From the NCBI RefSeq assembly GCF_022682495.2, contig NW_026527555.1:1-64000 (forward strand): a stretch of 64,000 bases of DNA. The letters run 5' to 3'. Under the pieces are notes generated by a model. That model worked only from the letters and a program-made list of their open reading frames with translations. It did no database searches and was not told the origin of the DNA. Of this stretch, positions 14,327-24,564 are shown in pieces. Both the position numbers and the translations under genes were made by a program. The first letter of the stretch is position 1. Every line of letters begins with the position of its first letter. Origin of the DNA: Desmodus rotundus (Eukaryota; Chordata; Mammalia; Chiroptera; Phyllostomidae).

Positions 14327-16382
14327 TGTGCTTTCATGGAGTGCGTTCATGATGAGAAAGTGATTCTGTAGATCCTTGCACTCAAACACCAGCAAGGTAA
14401 ATGAAAACAGAGCAAAAATAGCTGATCATAGGTTTCTGAAGAGGGGTATGTGATATGGTACAAGGCACTCATTTCCAATTCAACTGATATGAGCACATTG
14501 ATCTAGTGCCGCGTTTTTGCTGAACGCCACTTAACAGGAACATGTTCGTTCCCGAGTAACTTGGCAGCTTTCAAACCGTTCACTCCTGTGCTGTGTGAGA
14601 GGAAAGTGACTCGAGTAGAGTAAGGGGACTGCTAGCTGCGCATGCATTGCTACGTTAAAAACACTGTATGGTCAAAGTGAGGCAGTAGGCTGCTGCTTCT
14701 CTTCTTCCCCGGGGGCTACGCTTTTCTGATGGAAAAAAGTACCTAGGAGAAAAACTCTACTGGGGACCGCTCATTCCCCTGCAAGGACCACAAAGTGCTA
14801 TGCTAACATTCCCTCCTTTGCGGACGGGAAATCATTTCCGTAGCTCTTGGGCTTATGACAGGAGCCAGAGATCCTATATTGCAGCAAGGTACTTGGGCAG
14901 GATGCTGACAAGGGTACGTACCATGTGAGACACCACTGCTTTCATCTCCTACTGCAATGAGAACATTGATAACACGTCAAATAGTGTGGATGGCTTTTGT
15001 TGAGAACACTTTTCGCACGACTTGATGTAATCCCTGAATGATGCAGGGGGAGCGCAAACTCCTCACTGCTGTATTCTCAGAGTGGAATGAATGCCCCCGT
15101 AGGCCCATGAGGTACTTTTCGCTTCTTCCTCCTTGAACGCTTCACGAACGGGTGGAGTCCGAGGGACGTTGTATTGTCTCCATGGTTTCTTAGGCTACAG
15201 CCTTCTTCTCCCATCACATCTCCTACTGAGATGGGAACATTGAGAAGACGCTGAACCCGGAGACGGGCTTAGGGAAAAAAACCCGCTTCCTACGAAATAG
15301 GTGTATTCCCGAGTGATTTGTGAGGAGCAAACAAATCTTCACGAATGTAGTATCATCCACCGGGAGCCCAACAGGCTACTCTGAGATCCATATTCCCTAA
15401 GATCTTCAGAGACTTGGAGTCCAAGTCACGTAGCACGGCCTAGCGGGCCTTCCAACGTCCGGATACGCTTTCCCCGCAGCACGCACAATTTGGCGGAAAA
15501 CAGTGGTAGCCAAGCTTACTCTAGTTCATAGTTGGCATAGTCCTGTGCTTCCGTTCACTCCTTTGTTTTGGGGAACGCGATTCCGGAACTCTCTGGCTCG
15601 CAAAGTTACCGCCAAGGTGATCATACAGAAAACCCATTGAAATGACGTTTCTAACTCGGCCGGTTCTATCGGCACCCCCTACATTTCGCACTCTACTGAA
15701 ACGAGTCCATTGACCTAGTTACCCGCTGGAGATGAAATGTGCTAATAAGGCACTTGTATGAAACATCCTGATTCCCTAGTTGTTTTGGAAGCTGTGCATG
15801 AATTCCTTGCTGTTCTCGCAGAAGGAAATTCCGTCGAAAAGAGTCAGTGGACTGTGAGCTTCATGTGCATATCTAGGTTGGACAAACAGTTTTGTCCACA
15901 GGACATAGTAGTCAGTAGCTGCAGGAAATCTTCGGACTCTGCTATTTTGCTGGAATAAAGAGAGCGGCGAAAAGCCCACACTCGCAGCTCATTGTCCTGC
16001 AAAGTTCAGATGCTGCTATGCTCCTGTTCGTTCACTACCCATGGAAAATGATTTCAGTAGCATTTTGGGTTAGGACACAACGCAAAGCTCTGATATATCA
16101 GACACCTTCCGTTTAAAGATAGGGTTAGGGTTAGGGCTAGCATTAGGATTGTGGTAAGGATTAGCTTTATTATTAGGGTTAGGGGTTAGGGGTTAAGGAT
16201 AGGGTTAGGGTTAGGGATAAGGTTAGGGTTAGCGATAGGGTTAGGGTTAGGGTTAGGGTTAGGGTTAGGGTTTGGGTTCATTGTTACAGGTAGGTTTAGG
16301 TCTAGGGCTAGAGCTAGCTGACGGCCGCAGTTAGAAGAAAGTGTGTCATAGAAGATAGTGTATTTCATAGCTGTCATAGTTC
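14327..16382 (+). repeat. Copy 8, 2,056 bp, insertion-rich
   Basis: Net +23, the largest surplus made of 1-base events. It shares GACGTTGTA (T at 15170) with copy 7 only. The telomere block is at 16119-16278 with two hexamers reading TTAGGGG. C at the copy-type site (14568). Confidence 0.96.
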
Positions 16383-18423
16383 TGTGCTTTCATGGAGTGC
16401 GTTCATGATGAGAAAGTGATTCTGTAGATCCTTGCACTCAAACACAGCAAGGTAAATGAAAACAGAGCAAAATAGCTGATCATAGGTTCTGAAGAGGGTA
16501 TGTGATATGGTACAAGGCACTCATTTCCAATTCAACTGATATGAGCACATTGATCTAGTGCCGCGTTTTTGCTGAACGCCACTTAACAGGAACATGTTCG
16601 TTCCCGAGTAACTTGGCAGATTTCAAACCGTTCACTCCTGTGCTGTGTGAGAGAAAGTGACTCGAGTAGAGTAAGGGGGACTGCTAGCTGCGCATGCATT
16701 GCTACGTTAAAAACACTGTATGGTCAAAGTGAGGCAGTAGGCTGCTGCTTCTCTTCTTCCCGGGGCTACGCTTTTCTGATGGAAAAAGTACCTAGGAGAA
16801 AACTCTACTGGGGACGCTCATTCCCCTGCAAGGACCACAAAGTGCTATGCTAACATTCCCTCCTTTGCGGACGGGAAATCATTTCCGTAGCTCTTGGGCT
16901 ATGACAGGAGCCAGAGATCCTATATTGCAGCAAGGTACTTGGGCAGGATGCTGACAAGGGTACGTACCATGTGAGACACCACTGCTTTCATCTCCTACTG
17001 CAATGAGAACATTGATAACACGTCAAATAGTGTGGATGGCTTTTGTTGAGAACACTTTTCGCACGACTTGATGTAATCCCTGAATGATGCAGGGGAGCGC
17101 AAACTCCTCACTGCTGTATTCTCAGAGTGGAATGAATGCCCCCGTAGGCCCATGAGGTACTTTTCGCTTCTTCCTCCTTGAACGCTTCACGAACGGGTGG
17201 AGGTCCGAGGGACGTAGTATTGTCTCCATGGTTTCTTAGGCTACAGCCTTCTTCTCCCATCACCATCTCCTACTGAGATGGGAACATTGAGAAGACGCTG
17301 AACCCGGAGACGGCTTAGGGAAAAAACCCGCTTCCTACGAAAATAGGTGTATTCCCGAGTGATTTTGAGGAGCAAACAAATCTTCACGAATGTAGTATCA
17401 TCCACCGGGAGCCCAACAGGCTACTCTGAGATCCATATTCCCTAAGATCTTCAGAGACTTGGAGTCCAAGTCACGTAGCACGGCCCTAGCGGCCTTCCAA
17501 CGTCCGGATACGCTTTCCCCGCAGCACGCACAATTTGGCGAAAACAGTGGTAGCCAAGCTTACTCTAGTTCATAGTTGGCATAGTCCTGTGCTTCCGTTC
17601 ACTCCTTTGTTTTGGGGAACGCGATTCCGGAACTCTCTGGCTCGCAAAGTTACCGCCAAGGTGATCATACAGAAAACCCATTGAAATGACGTTCTAACTC
17701 GGCCGGTTCTATCGGCACCCCCTACATTTCGCACTCTACTGAAACGAGTCCATTGACCTAGTTACCCGCTGGAGATGAAATGTGCTAATAAGGCACTTGT
17801 ATGAAACATCCTGATTCCCTAGTTGTTTGGAAGCTGTGCATGAATTCCTTTGCTGTTCTCGCAGAAGGAAATTCCGTCGAAAAGAGTCAGTGGACTGTGA
17901 GCTTCATGTGCATATCTAGGTTGGACAAACAGTTTTGTCCACAGGACATAGTAGTCAGTAGCTGCAGGAAATCTTCGGACTCTGCTATTTTGCTGGAATA
18001 AAGAGAGCGGCGAAAAGCCCACACTCGCAGCTCATTGTCCTGCAAAGTTCAGATGCTGCTATGCTCCTGTTCGTTCACTACCCATGGAAAATGATTTCAG
18101 TAGCATTTTGGTTAGGACACAACGCAAAGCTCTGATATATCAGACACCTTCCGTTTAAAGATAGGGTTAGGGTTAGGGCTAGCATTAGGATTGTGGTAAG
18201 GATTAGCTTTATTATTAGGGTTAGGGTTAGGGTTAAGGATAGGGTTAGGGTTAGGGATAAGGTTAGGGTGTAGCGATAGGGTTAGGGTTAGGGTTAGGGT
18301 TAGGGTTAGGGTTTGGGTTCATGTTACAGGTAGGTTTAGGTCTAGGGCTAGAGCTAGCTGACGGCCGCAGTTAGAAGAAAGTGTGTCATAGAAGATAGTG
18401 TATTTCATAGCTGTCCATAGTTC
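16383..18423 (+). repeat. Copy 9, 2,041 bp
   Basis: Net +8, with inserted bases near 17203, 17264 and 17341. The telomere block (18161-18319) reads GGGTGTAGCG near 18267 in place of GGGTTAGCG. A at the copy-type site (16620). Confidence 0.96.
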
Positions 18424-20498
18424 TGTGCTTTCATGGAGTGCGTTCATGATGAGAAAGTGATTCTGTAGATCCTTGCACTCAAACACAGCAAGGTAAATGA
18501 AAACAGAGCAAAATAGCTGATCATAGGTTCTGAAGAGGGTATGTGATATGGTACAAGGCACTCATTTCCAATTCAACTGATATGAGCACATTGATCTAGT
18601 GCCGCGTTTTTGCTGAACGCCACTTAACAGGAACATGTTCGTTCCCGAGTAACTTGGGCAGCTTTCAAACCGTTCACTCCTGTGCTGTGTGAGAGAAAGT
18701 GACTCGAGTAGAGTAAGGGGACTGCTAGCTGCGCATGCATTGCTACGTTAAAAACACTGTATGGTCAAAGTGAGGCAGTAGGCCTGCTGCTTCTCTTCTT
18801 CCCGGGGCTACGCTTTTCTGATGGAAAAAGTACCTAGGAGAAAACTCTACTGGGGACGCTCATTCCCCTGCAAGGACCACAAAGTGCTATGCTAACATTC
18901 CCTCCTTTGCGGACGGGAAATCATTTCCGTAGCTCTTGGGCTATGACAGGAGCCAGAGATCCTATATTGCAGCAAGGTACTTGGGCAGGATGCTGACAAG
19001 GGTACGTACCATGTGAGACACCACTGCTTTCATTCTCCTACTGCAATGAGAACATTGATAACACGTCAAATAGTGTGGATGGCTTTTGTTGAGAACACTT
19101 TTCGCACGACTTGATGTAATCCCTGAATGATGGCAGGGGAGCGCAAACTCCTCACTGCTGTATTCTCAGAGTGGAATGAATGCCCCCGTAGGCCCATGAG
19201 GTACTTTTCGCTTCTTCCTCCTTGAACGCTTCACGAACGGGTGGGAGTCCGAGGGACGTAGTATTGTCTCCATGGTTTCTTAGGCTACAGCCTTCTTCTC
19301 CCATCACATCTCCTACTGAGATGGGAACATTGAGAAGACGCTGAACCCGGAGACGGCTTAGGGAAAAAACCCGCTTCCTACGAAATAGGTGTATTCCCGA
19401 GTGATTTTGAGGAGCAAACAAATCTTCACGAATGTAGTATCATCCACCGGGGAGCCCAACAGGCTACTCTGAGATCCATATTCCCTAAGATCTTCAGAGA
19501 CTTGGAGTCCAAGTCACGTAGCACGGGCCTAGCGGCCTTCCAACGTCCGGATACGCTTTCCCCGCAGCACGCACAATTGGCGAAACAGTGGTAGCCCAAG
19601 CTTACTCTAGTTCATAGTTGGCATAGTCCTGTGCTTCCGTTCACTCCTTTGTTTTGGCATAGTCCTGTGCTTCCGTTCACTCCTTTGTTTTGGGGAACGC
19701 GATTCCGGAACTCTCTGGCTCGCAAAGTTACCGCCAAGGTGATCATACAGAAAACCCATTGAAATGACGTTCTAACTCGGCCGGTTCTATCGGCACCCCC
19801 TACATTTCGCACTCTACTGAAACGAGTCCATTGACCTAGTTACCCGCTGGAGATGAAATGTGCTAATAAGGCACTTGTATGAAACATCCTGATTCCCTAG
19901 TTGTTTGGAAGCTGTGCATGAATTCCTTGCTGTTCTCGCAGAAGGAAATTCCGTCGAAAAGAGTCAGTGGACTGTGAGCTTCATGTGCATATCTAGGTTG
20001 GACAAACAGTTTTGTCCACAGGACATAGTAGTCAGTAGCTGCAGGAAATCTTCGGACTCTGCTATTTTGCTGGAATAAAGAGAGCGGCGAAAAGCCCACA
20101 CTCGCAGCTCATTGTCCTGCAAAGTTCAGATGCTGCTATGCTCCTGTTCGTTCACTACCCATGGAAAATGATTTCAGTAGCATTTTGGTTAGGACACAAC
20201 GCAAAGCTCTGATATATCAGACACCTTCCGTTTAAAGATAGGGTTAGGGTTAGGGCTAGCATTAGGATTGTGGTAAGGATTAGCTTTATTATTAGGGTTA
20301 GGGTTAGGGTTAAGGATAGGGTTAGGGTTAGGGATAAGGTTAGGGTTAGCGATAGGGTTAGGGTTAGGGTTAGGGTTAGGGTTAGGGTTTGGGTTCATGT
20401 TACAGGTAGGTTTAGGTCTAGGGCTAGAGCTAGCTGACGGCCGCAGTTAGAAGAAAGTGTGTCATAGAAGATAGTGTATTTCATAGCTGTCATAGTTC
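18424..20498 (+). repeat. Copy 10, 2,075 bp, with 36 bp duplication
   Basis: This is the longest copy, net +42. A 36 bp tandem duplication (19618-19689) explains most of it; the rest is 1-base indels, all before ~19.69 kb. Downstream of the duplication the copy matches the reference. The telomere block is at 20238-20395. C at the copy-type site (18662). Confidence 0.96.
19618..19689 (+). repeat. 36 bp direct tandem duplication inside copy 10
   Basis: The 36 bases at 19618-19653 (starting TTGGCATAGTCC) are repeated exactly at 19654-19689. No other copy has it. The duplicated unit is a multiple of three, so the minus-strand frame crossing it shows a duplicated 12-residue stretch, which is a by-product. 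It lies at the boundary between the insertion-rich and clean parts of the window. Confidence 0.95.
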
Positions 20499-20650
20499 TG
20501 TGCTTTCATGGAGTGCGTTCATGATGAGAAAGTGATTCTGTAGATCCTTGCACTCAAACACAGCAAGGTAAATGAAAACAGAGCAAAATAGCTGATCATA
20601 GGTTCTGAAGAGGGTATGTGATATGGTACAAGGCACTCATTTCCAATTCA

Positions 20651-20716
20651 ACTGATATGAGCACATTGATCTAGTGCCGCGTTTTTGCTGAACGCCACTT
20701 AACAGGAACATGTTCG
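20651..20716 (+). repeat. Diverged sub-cassette 1 in reference unit
   Basis: It starts with ACTGATATGAGCACATTGAT and continues with CTAGTGCC. It aligns without a net gap to sub-cassette 4 for about 66 bases: both have CTAGT after the CATTGA core and an AGG...AC.TGT segment starting 47 bases after the ACTG. It marks internal ancient duplication within the 2 kb unit. Confidence 0.6.
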
Positions 20717-21073
20717 TTCCCGAGTAACTTGGCAGCTTTCAAACCGTTCACTCCTGTGCTGTGTGAGAGAAAGTGACTCGAGTAGAGTAAGGGGACTGCT
20801 AGCTGCGCATGCATTGCTACGTTAAAAACACTGTATGGTCAAAGTGAGGCAGTAGGCTGCTGCTTCTCTTCTTCCCGGGGCTACGCTTTTCTGATGGAAA
20901 AAGTACCTAGGAGAAAACTCTACTGGGGACGCTCATTCCCCTGCAAGGACCACAAAGTGCTATGCTAACATTCCCTCCTTTGCGGACGGGAAATCATTTC
21001 CGTAGCTCTTGGGCTATGACAGGAGCCAGAGATCCTATATTGCAGCAAGGTACTTGGGCAGGATGCTGACAAG

Positions 21074-21083
21074 GGTACGTACC
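21074..21083. repeat. 10 bp palindrome GGTACGTACC
   Basis: This is a perfect self-complementary decamer, just before sub-cassette 2 of the reference unit, and it recurs in most copies. Copies 26 and 31 read AGTACGTACC here, which breaks the outer pair. A chance origin is possible. Confidence 0.6.
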
Positions 21084-21111
21084 ATGTGAGACACCACTGC
21101 TTTCATCTCCT

Positions 21112-21180
21112 ACTGCAATGAGAACATTGATAACACGTCAAATAGTGTGGATGGCTTTTGTTGAGAACACTTTTCGCACG
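21112..21180 (+). repeat. Diverged sub-cassette 2 in reference unit
   Basis: The core is ACTGCAATGAGAACATTGAT, preceded by CATCTCCT (shared with cassette 3) and, further upstream, by GGGTACGT (like GGGTATGT before cassette 1). Downstream, GAACAC..TTCG and GACTTG recall the GAACATGTTCG and AACTTGG of cassette 1. Homology of the core is clear by eye; the flanks are weaker. Confidence 0.55.
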
Positions 21181-21384
21181 ACTTGATGTAATCCCTGAAT
21201 GATGCAGGGGAGCGCAAACTCCTCACTGCTGTATTCTCAGAGTGGAATGAATGCCCCCGTAGGCCCATGAGGTACTTTTCGCTTCTTCCTCCTTGAACGC
21301 TTCACGAACGGGTGGAGTCCGAGGGACGTAGTATTGTCTCCATGGTTTCTTAGGCTACAGCCTTCTTCTCCCATCACATCTCCT

Positions 21385-21472
21385 ACTGAGATGGGAACAT
21401 TGAGAAGACGCTGAACCCGGAGACGGCTTAGGGAAAAAACCCGCTTCCTACGAAATAGGTGTATTCCCGAGT
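21385..21472 (+). repeat. Diverged sub-cassette 3 in reference unit
   Basis: The core is ACTGAGATGGGAACATTGAG, preceded by CATCTCCT as in cassette 2. TTCCCGAGT follows 79 bases after the start (66 bases in cassette 1). A GGGAAAAAACCC inverted repeat lies inside. Confidence 0.5.
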
Positions 21473-21569
21473 GATTTTGAGGAGCAAACAAATCTTCACG
21501 AATGTAGTATCATCCACCGGGAGCCCAACAGGCTACTCTGAGATCCATATTCCCTAAGATCTTCAGAGA

Positions 21570-21582
21570 CTTGGAGTCCAAG
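21570..21582. repeat. 13 bp inverted repeat CTTGGAGTCCAAG
   Basis: Six-base perfect arms surround one central G. The element lies ~60 bases before a CpG-rich patch that contains GGCCTAGCGGCC. It recurs in every copy I checked. No function is assigned. Confidence 0.6.
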
Positions 21583-21848
21583 TCACGTAGCACGGCCTAG
21601 CGGCCTTCCAACGTCCGGATACGCTTTCCCCGCAGCACGCACAATTTGGCGAAAACAGTGGTAGCCAAGCTTACTCTAGTTCATAGTTGGCATAGTCCTG
21701 TGCTTCCGTTCACTCCTTTGTTTTGGGGAACGCGATTCCGGAACTCTCTGGCTCGCAAAGTTACCGCCAAGGTGATCATACAGAAAACCCATTGAAATGA
21801 CGTTCTAACTCGGCCGGTTCTATCGGCACCCCCTACATTTCGCACTCT

Positions 21849-21914
21849 ACTGAAACGAGTCCATTGACCTAGTTACCCGCTGGAGATGAAATGTGCTAAT
21901 AAGGCACTTGTATG
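21849..21914 (+). repeat. Diverged sub-cassette 4 in reference unit
   Basis: The core is ACTGAAACGAGTCCATTGAC, followed by CTAGTTACC, close to the CTAGTGCC of cassette 1. The spacing from cassette 3 is 464 bases, against 461 between cassettes 1 and 2. Confidence 0.6.
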
Positions 21915-22031
21915 AAACATCCTGATTCCCTAGTTGTTTGGAAGCTGTGCATGAATTCCTTGCTGTTCTCGCAGAAGGAAATTCCGTCGAAAAGAGTCAG
22001 TGGACTGTGAGCTTCATGTGCATATCTAGGT

Positions 22032-22051
22032 TGGACAAACAGTTTTGTCCA
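22032..22051. repeat. Stem-loop, 8 bp arms, 4-base loop
   Basis: TGGACAAA and TTTGTCCA are perfect inverted arms around the loop CAGT. The element recurs once per unit; copy 16 has one extra T near 32205-32210 that alters the second arm. It is not followed by a T tract and I do not call it a terminator. No function is assigned. Confidence 0.75.
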
Positions 22052-22240
22052 CAGGACATAGTAGTCAGTAGCTGCAGGAAATCTTCGGACTCTGCTATTT
22101 TGCTGGAATAAAGAGAGCGGCGAAAAGCCCACACTCGCAGCTCATTGTCCTGCAAAGTTCAGATGCTGCTATGCTCCTGTTCGTTCACTACCCATGGAAA
22201 ATGATTTCAGTAGCATTTTGGTTAGGACACAACGCAAAGC

Positions 22241-22254
22241 TCTGATATATCAGA
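22241..22254. repeat. 14 bp perfect palindrome before the telomere block
   Basis: TCTGATATATCAGA equals its own reverse complement. It lies 16 bases before the telomere-like block and recurs at this place in the copies examined, for example 20208-20221. A palindrome next to a telomeric tract could be a protein site, a cruciform or a scar of the junction. Nothing in the sequence decides between these. Confidence 0.85.
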
Positions 22255-22270
22255 CACCTTCCGTTTAAAG

Positions 22271-22428
22271 ATAGGGTTAGGGTTAGGGCTAGCATTAGGA
22301 TTGTGGTAAGGATTAGCTTTATTATTAGGGTTAGGGTTAGGGTTAAGGATAGGGTTAGGGTTAGGGATAAGGTTAGGGTTAGCGATAGGGTTAGGGTTAG
22401 GGTTAGGGTTAGGGTTAGGGTTTGGGTT
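22271..22428 (+). repeat. Interstitial telomere-like block (TTAGGG), reference copy
   Basis: This block is made of TTAGGG and close variants on the + strand. Its 3' part has a leading TAGGG, five perfect TTAGGG hexamers and a terminal TTTGGG. The 5' part mixes perfect hexamers with degenerate ones such as TTAAGGA, GATAAGG, TTAGCGA and GGCTAGCATTAGGATTG. The same variants sit at the same places in almost every other copy. Multiple GGG runs make a G-quadruplex possible on this strand. Read on the minus strand, the block encodes an Asn-Pro repeat (AACCCT), which is only a translation of the repeat. Corresponding blocks in the other copies are listed in each copy's entry. Confidence 0.97.
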
Positions 22429-22531
22429 CATGTTACAGGTAGGTTTAGGTCTAGGGCTAGAGCTAGCTGACGGCCGCAGTTAGAAGAAAGTGTGTCATAG
22501 AAGATAGTGTATTTCATAGCTGTCATAGTTC

Positions 22532-24564
22532 TGTGCTTTCATGGAGTGCGTTCATGATGAGAAAGTGATTCTGTAGATCCTTGCACTCAAACACAGCAAG
22601 GTAAATGAAAACAGAGCAAAATAGCTGATCATAGGTTCTGAAGAGGGTATGTGATATGGTACAAGGCACTCATTTCCAATTCAACTGATATGAGCACATT
22701 GATCTAGTGCCGCGTTTTTGCTGAACGCCACTTAACAGGAACATGTTCGTTCCCGAGTAACTTGGCAGCTTTCAAACCGTTCACTCCTGTGCTGTGTGAG
22801 AGAAAGTGACTCGAGTAGAGTAAGGGGACTGCTAGCTGCGCATGCATTGCTACGTTAAAAACACTGTATGGTCAAAGTGAGGCAGTAGGCTGCTGCTTCT
22901 CTTCTTCCCGGGGCTACGCTTTTCTGATGGAAAAAGTACCTAGGAGAAAACTCTACTGGGGACGCTCATTCCCCTGCAAGGACCACAAAGTGCTATGCTA
23001 ACATTCCCTCCTTTGCGGACGGGAAATCATTTCCGTAGCTCTTGGGCTATGACAGGAGCCAGAGATCCTATATTGCAGCAAGGTACTTGGGCAGGATGCT
23101 GACAAGGGTACGTACCATGTGAGACACCACTGCTTTCATCTCCTACTGCAATGAGAACATTGATAACACGTCAAATAGTGTGGATGGCTTTTGTTGAGAA
23201 CACTTTTCGCACGACTTGATGTAATCCCTGAATGATGCAGGGGAGCGCAAACTCCTCACTGCTGTATTCTCAGAGTGGAATGAATGCCCCCGTAGGCCCA
23301 TGAGGTACTTTTCGCTTCTTCCTCCTTGAACGCTTCACGAACGGGTGGAGTCCGAGGGACGTAGTATTGTCTCCATGGTTTCTTAGGCTACAGCCTTCTT
23401 CTCCCATCACATCTCCTACTGAGATGGGAACATTGAGAAGACGCTGAACCCGGAGACGGCTTAGGGAAAAAACCCGCTTCCTACGAAATAGGTGTATTCC
23501 CGAGTGATTTTGAGGAGCAAACAAATCTTCACGAATGTAGTATCATCCACCGGGAGCCCAACAGGCTACTCTGAGATCCATATTCCCTAAGATCTTCAGA
23601 GACTTGGAGTCCAAGTCACGTAGCACGGCCTAGCGGCCTTCCAACGTCCGGATACGCTTTCCCCGCAGCACGCACAATTTGGCGAAAACAGTGGTAGCCA
23701 AGCTTACTCTAGTTCATAGTTGGCATAGTCCTGTGCTTCCGTTCACTCCTTTGTTTTGGGGAACGCGATTCCGGAACTCTCTGGCTCGCAAAGTTACCGC
23801 CAAGGTGATCATACAGAAAACCCATTGAAATGACGTTCTAACTCGGCCGGTTCTATCGGCACCCCCTACATTTCGCACTCTACTGAAACGAGTCCATTGA
23901 CCTAGTTACCCGCTGGAGATGAAATGTGCTAATAAGGCACTTGTATGAAACATCCTGATTCCCTAGTTGTTTGGAAGCTGTGCATGAATTCCTTGCTGTT
24001 CTCGCAGAAGGAAATTCCGTCGAAAAGAGTCAGTGGACTGTGAGCTTCATGTGCATATCTAGGTTGGACAAACAGTTTTGTCCACAGGACATAGTAGTCA
24101 GTAGCTGCAGGAAATCTTCGGACTCTGCTATTTTGCTGGAATAAAGAGAGCGGCGAAAAGCCCACACTCGCAGCTCATTGTCCTGCAAAGTTCAGATGCT
24201 GCTATGCTCCTGTTCGTTCACTACCCATGGAAAATGATTTCAGTAGCATTTTGGTTAGGACACAACGCAAAGCTCTGATATATCAGACACCTTCCGTTTA
24301 AAGATAGGGTTAGGGTTAGGGCTAGCATTAGGATTGTGGTAAGGATTAGCTTTATTATTAGGGTTAGGGTTAGGGTTAAGGATAGGGTTAGGGTTAGGGA
24401 TAAGGTTAGGGTTAGCGATAGGGTTAGGGTTAGGGTTAGGGTTAGGGTTAGGGTTTGGGTTCATGTTACAGGTAGGTTTAGGTCTAGGGCTAGAGCTAGC
24501 TGACGGCCGCAGTTAGAAGAAAGTGTGTCATAGAAGATAGTGTATTTCATAGCTGTCATAGTTC
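22532..24564 (+). repeat. Copy 12, 2,033 bp
   Basis: No difference from copy 11 that I can see. The telomere block is at 24304-24461. C at the copy-type site (22769). Confidence 0.97.

Larger units (their letters stand above)
20499..22531 (+). repeat. Copy 11, reference 2,033 bp unit
   Basis: I use this copy as the consensus because it has the modal length and no visible indels. Landmarks: four diverged sub-cassettes with an ACTG...CATTGA core at 20651, 21112, 21385 and 21849; a 10 bp palindrome at 21074-21083; a 13 bp inverted repeat at 21570-21582; a stem-loop at 22032-22051; a 14 bp palindrome at 22241-22254; the telomere-like block at 22271-22428; and a ~103 bp tail to the next copy. CpG is common, for example eight in roughly 21578-21640. 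It has C at the copy-type site 20736 and C at 21258. I see no coding gene in it. Confidence 0.97.

Noticed and set aside
19863..20099. Recurring 78-residue minus-strand frame (also 21896-22132, 23929-24165 and later copies)
   Set aside because: No recognised domain, signal peptide or catalytic motif. The only variant seen (Pro to Ala) changes the protein, and the frame recurs only because the units are near-identical.
20189..20398. Recurring minus-strand frame rich in Asn-Pro repeats, one per unit
   Set aside because: It is the translation of the CCCTAA telomere complement (AAC CCT) and has no independent support as a protein.
21600..21640. CpG-rich patch as a promoter CpG island
   Set aside because: It is far too short, with no TATA box or initiator context and no gene next to it.
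22032..22051. Transcription terminator at the 8 bp stem-loop
   Set aside because: No T tract follows it, no gene precedes it and the setting is eukaryotic.
22104..22112. AATAAA polyadenylation signal in GGAATAAAG of each unit
   Set aside because: A six-base match is expected by chance, and no upstream transcript or gene can be supported.
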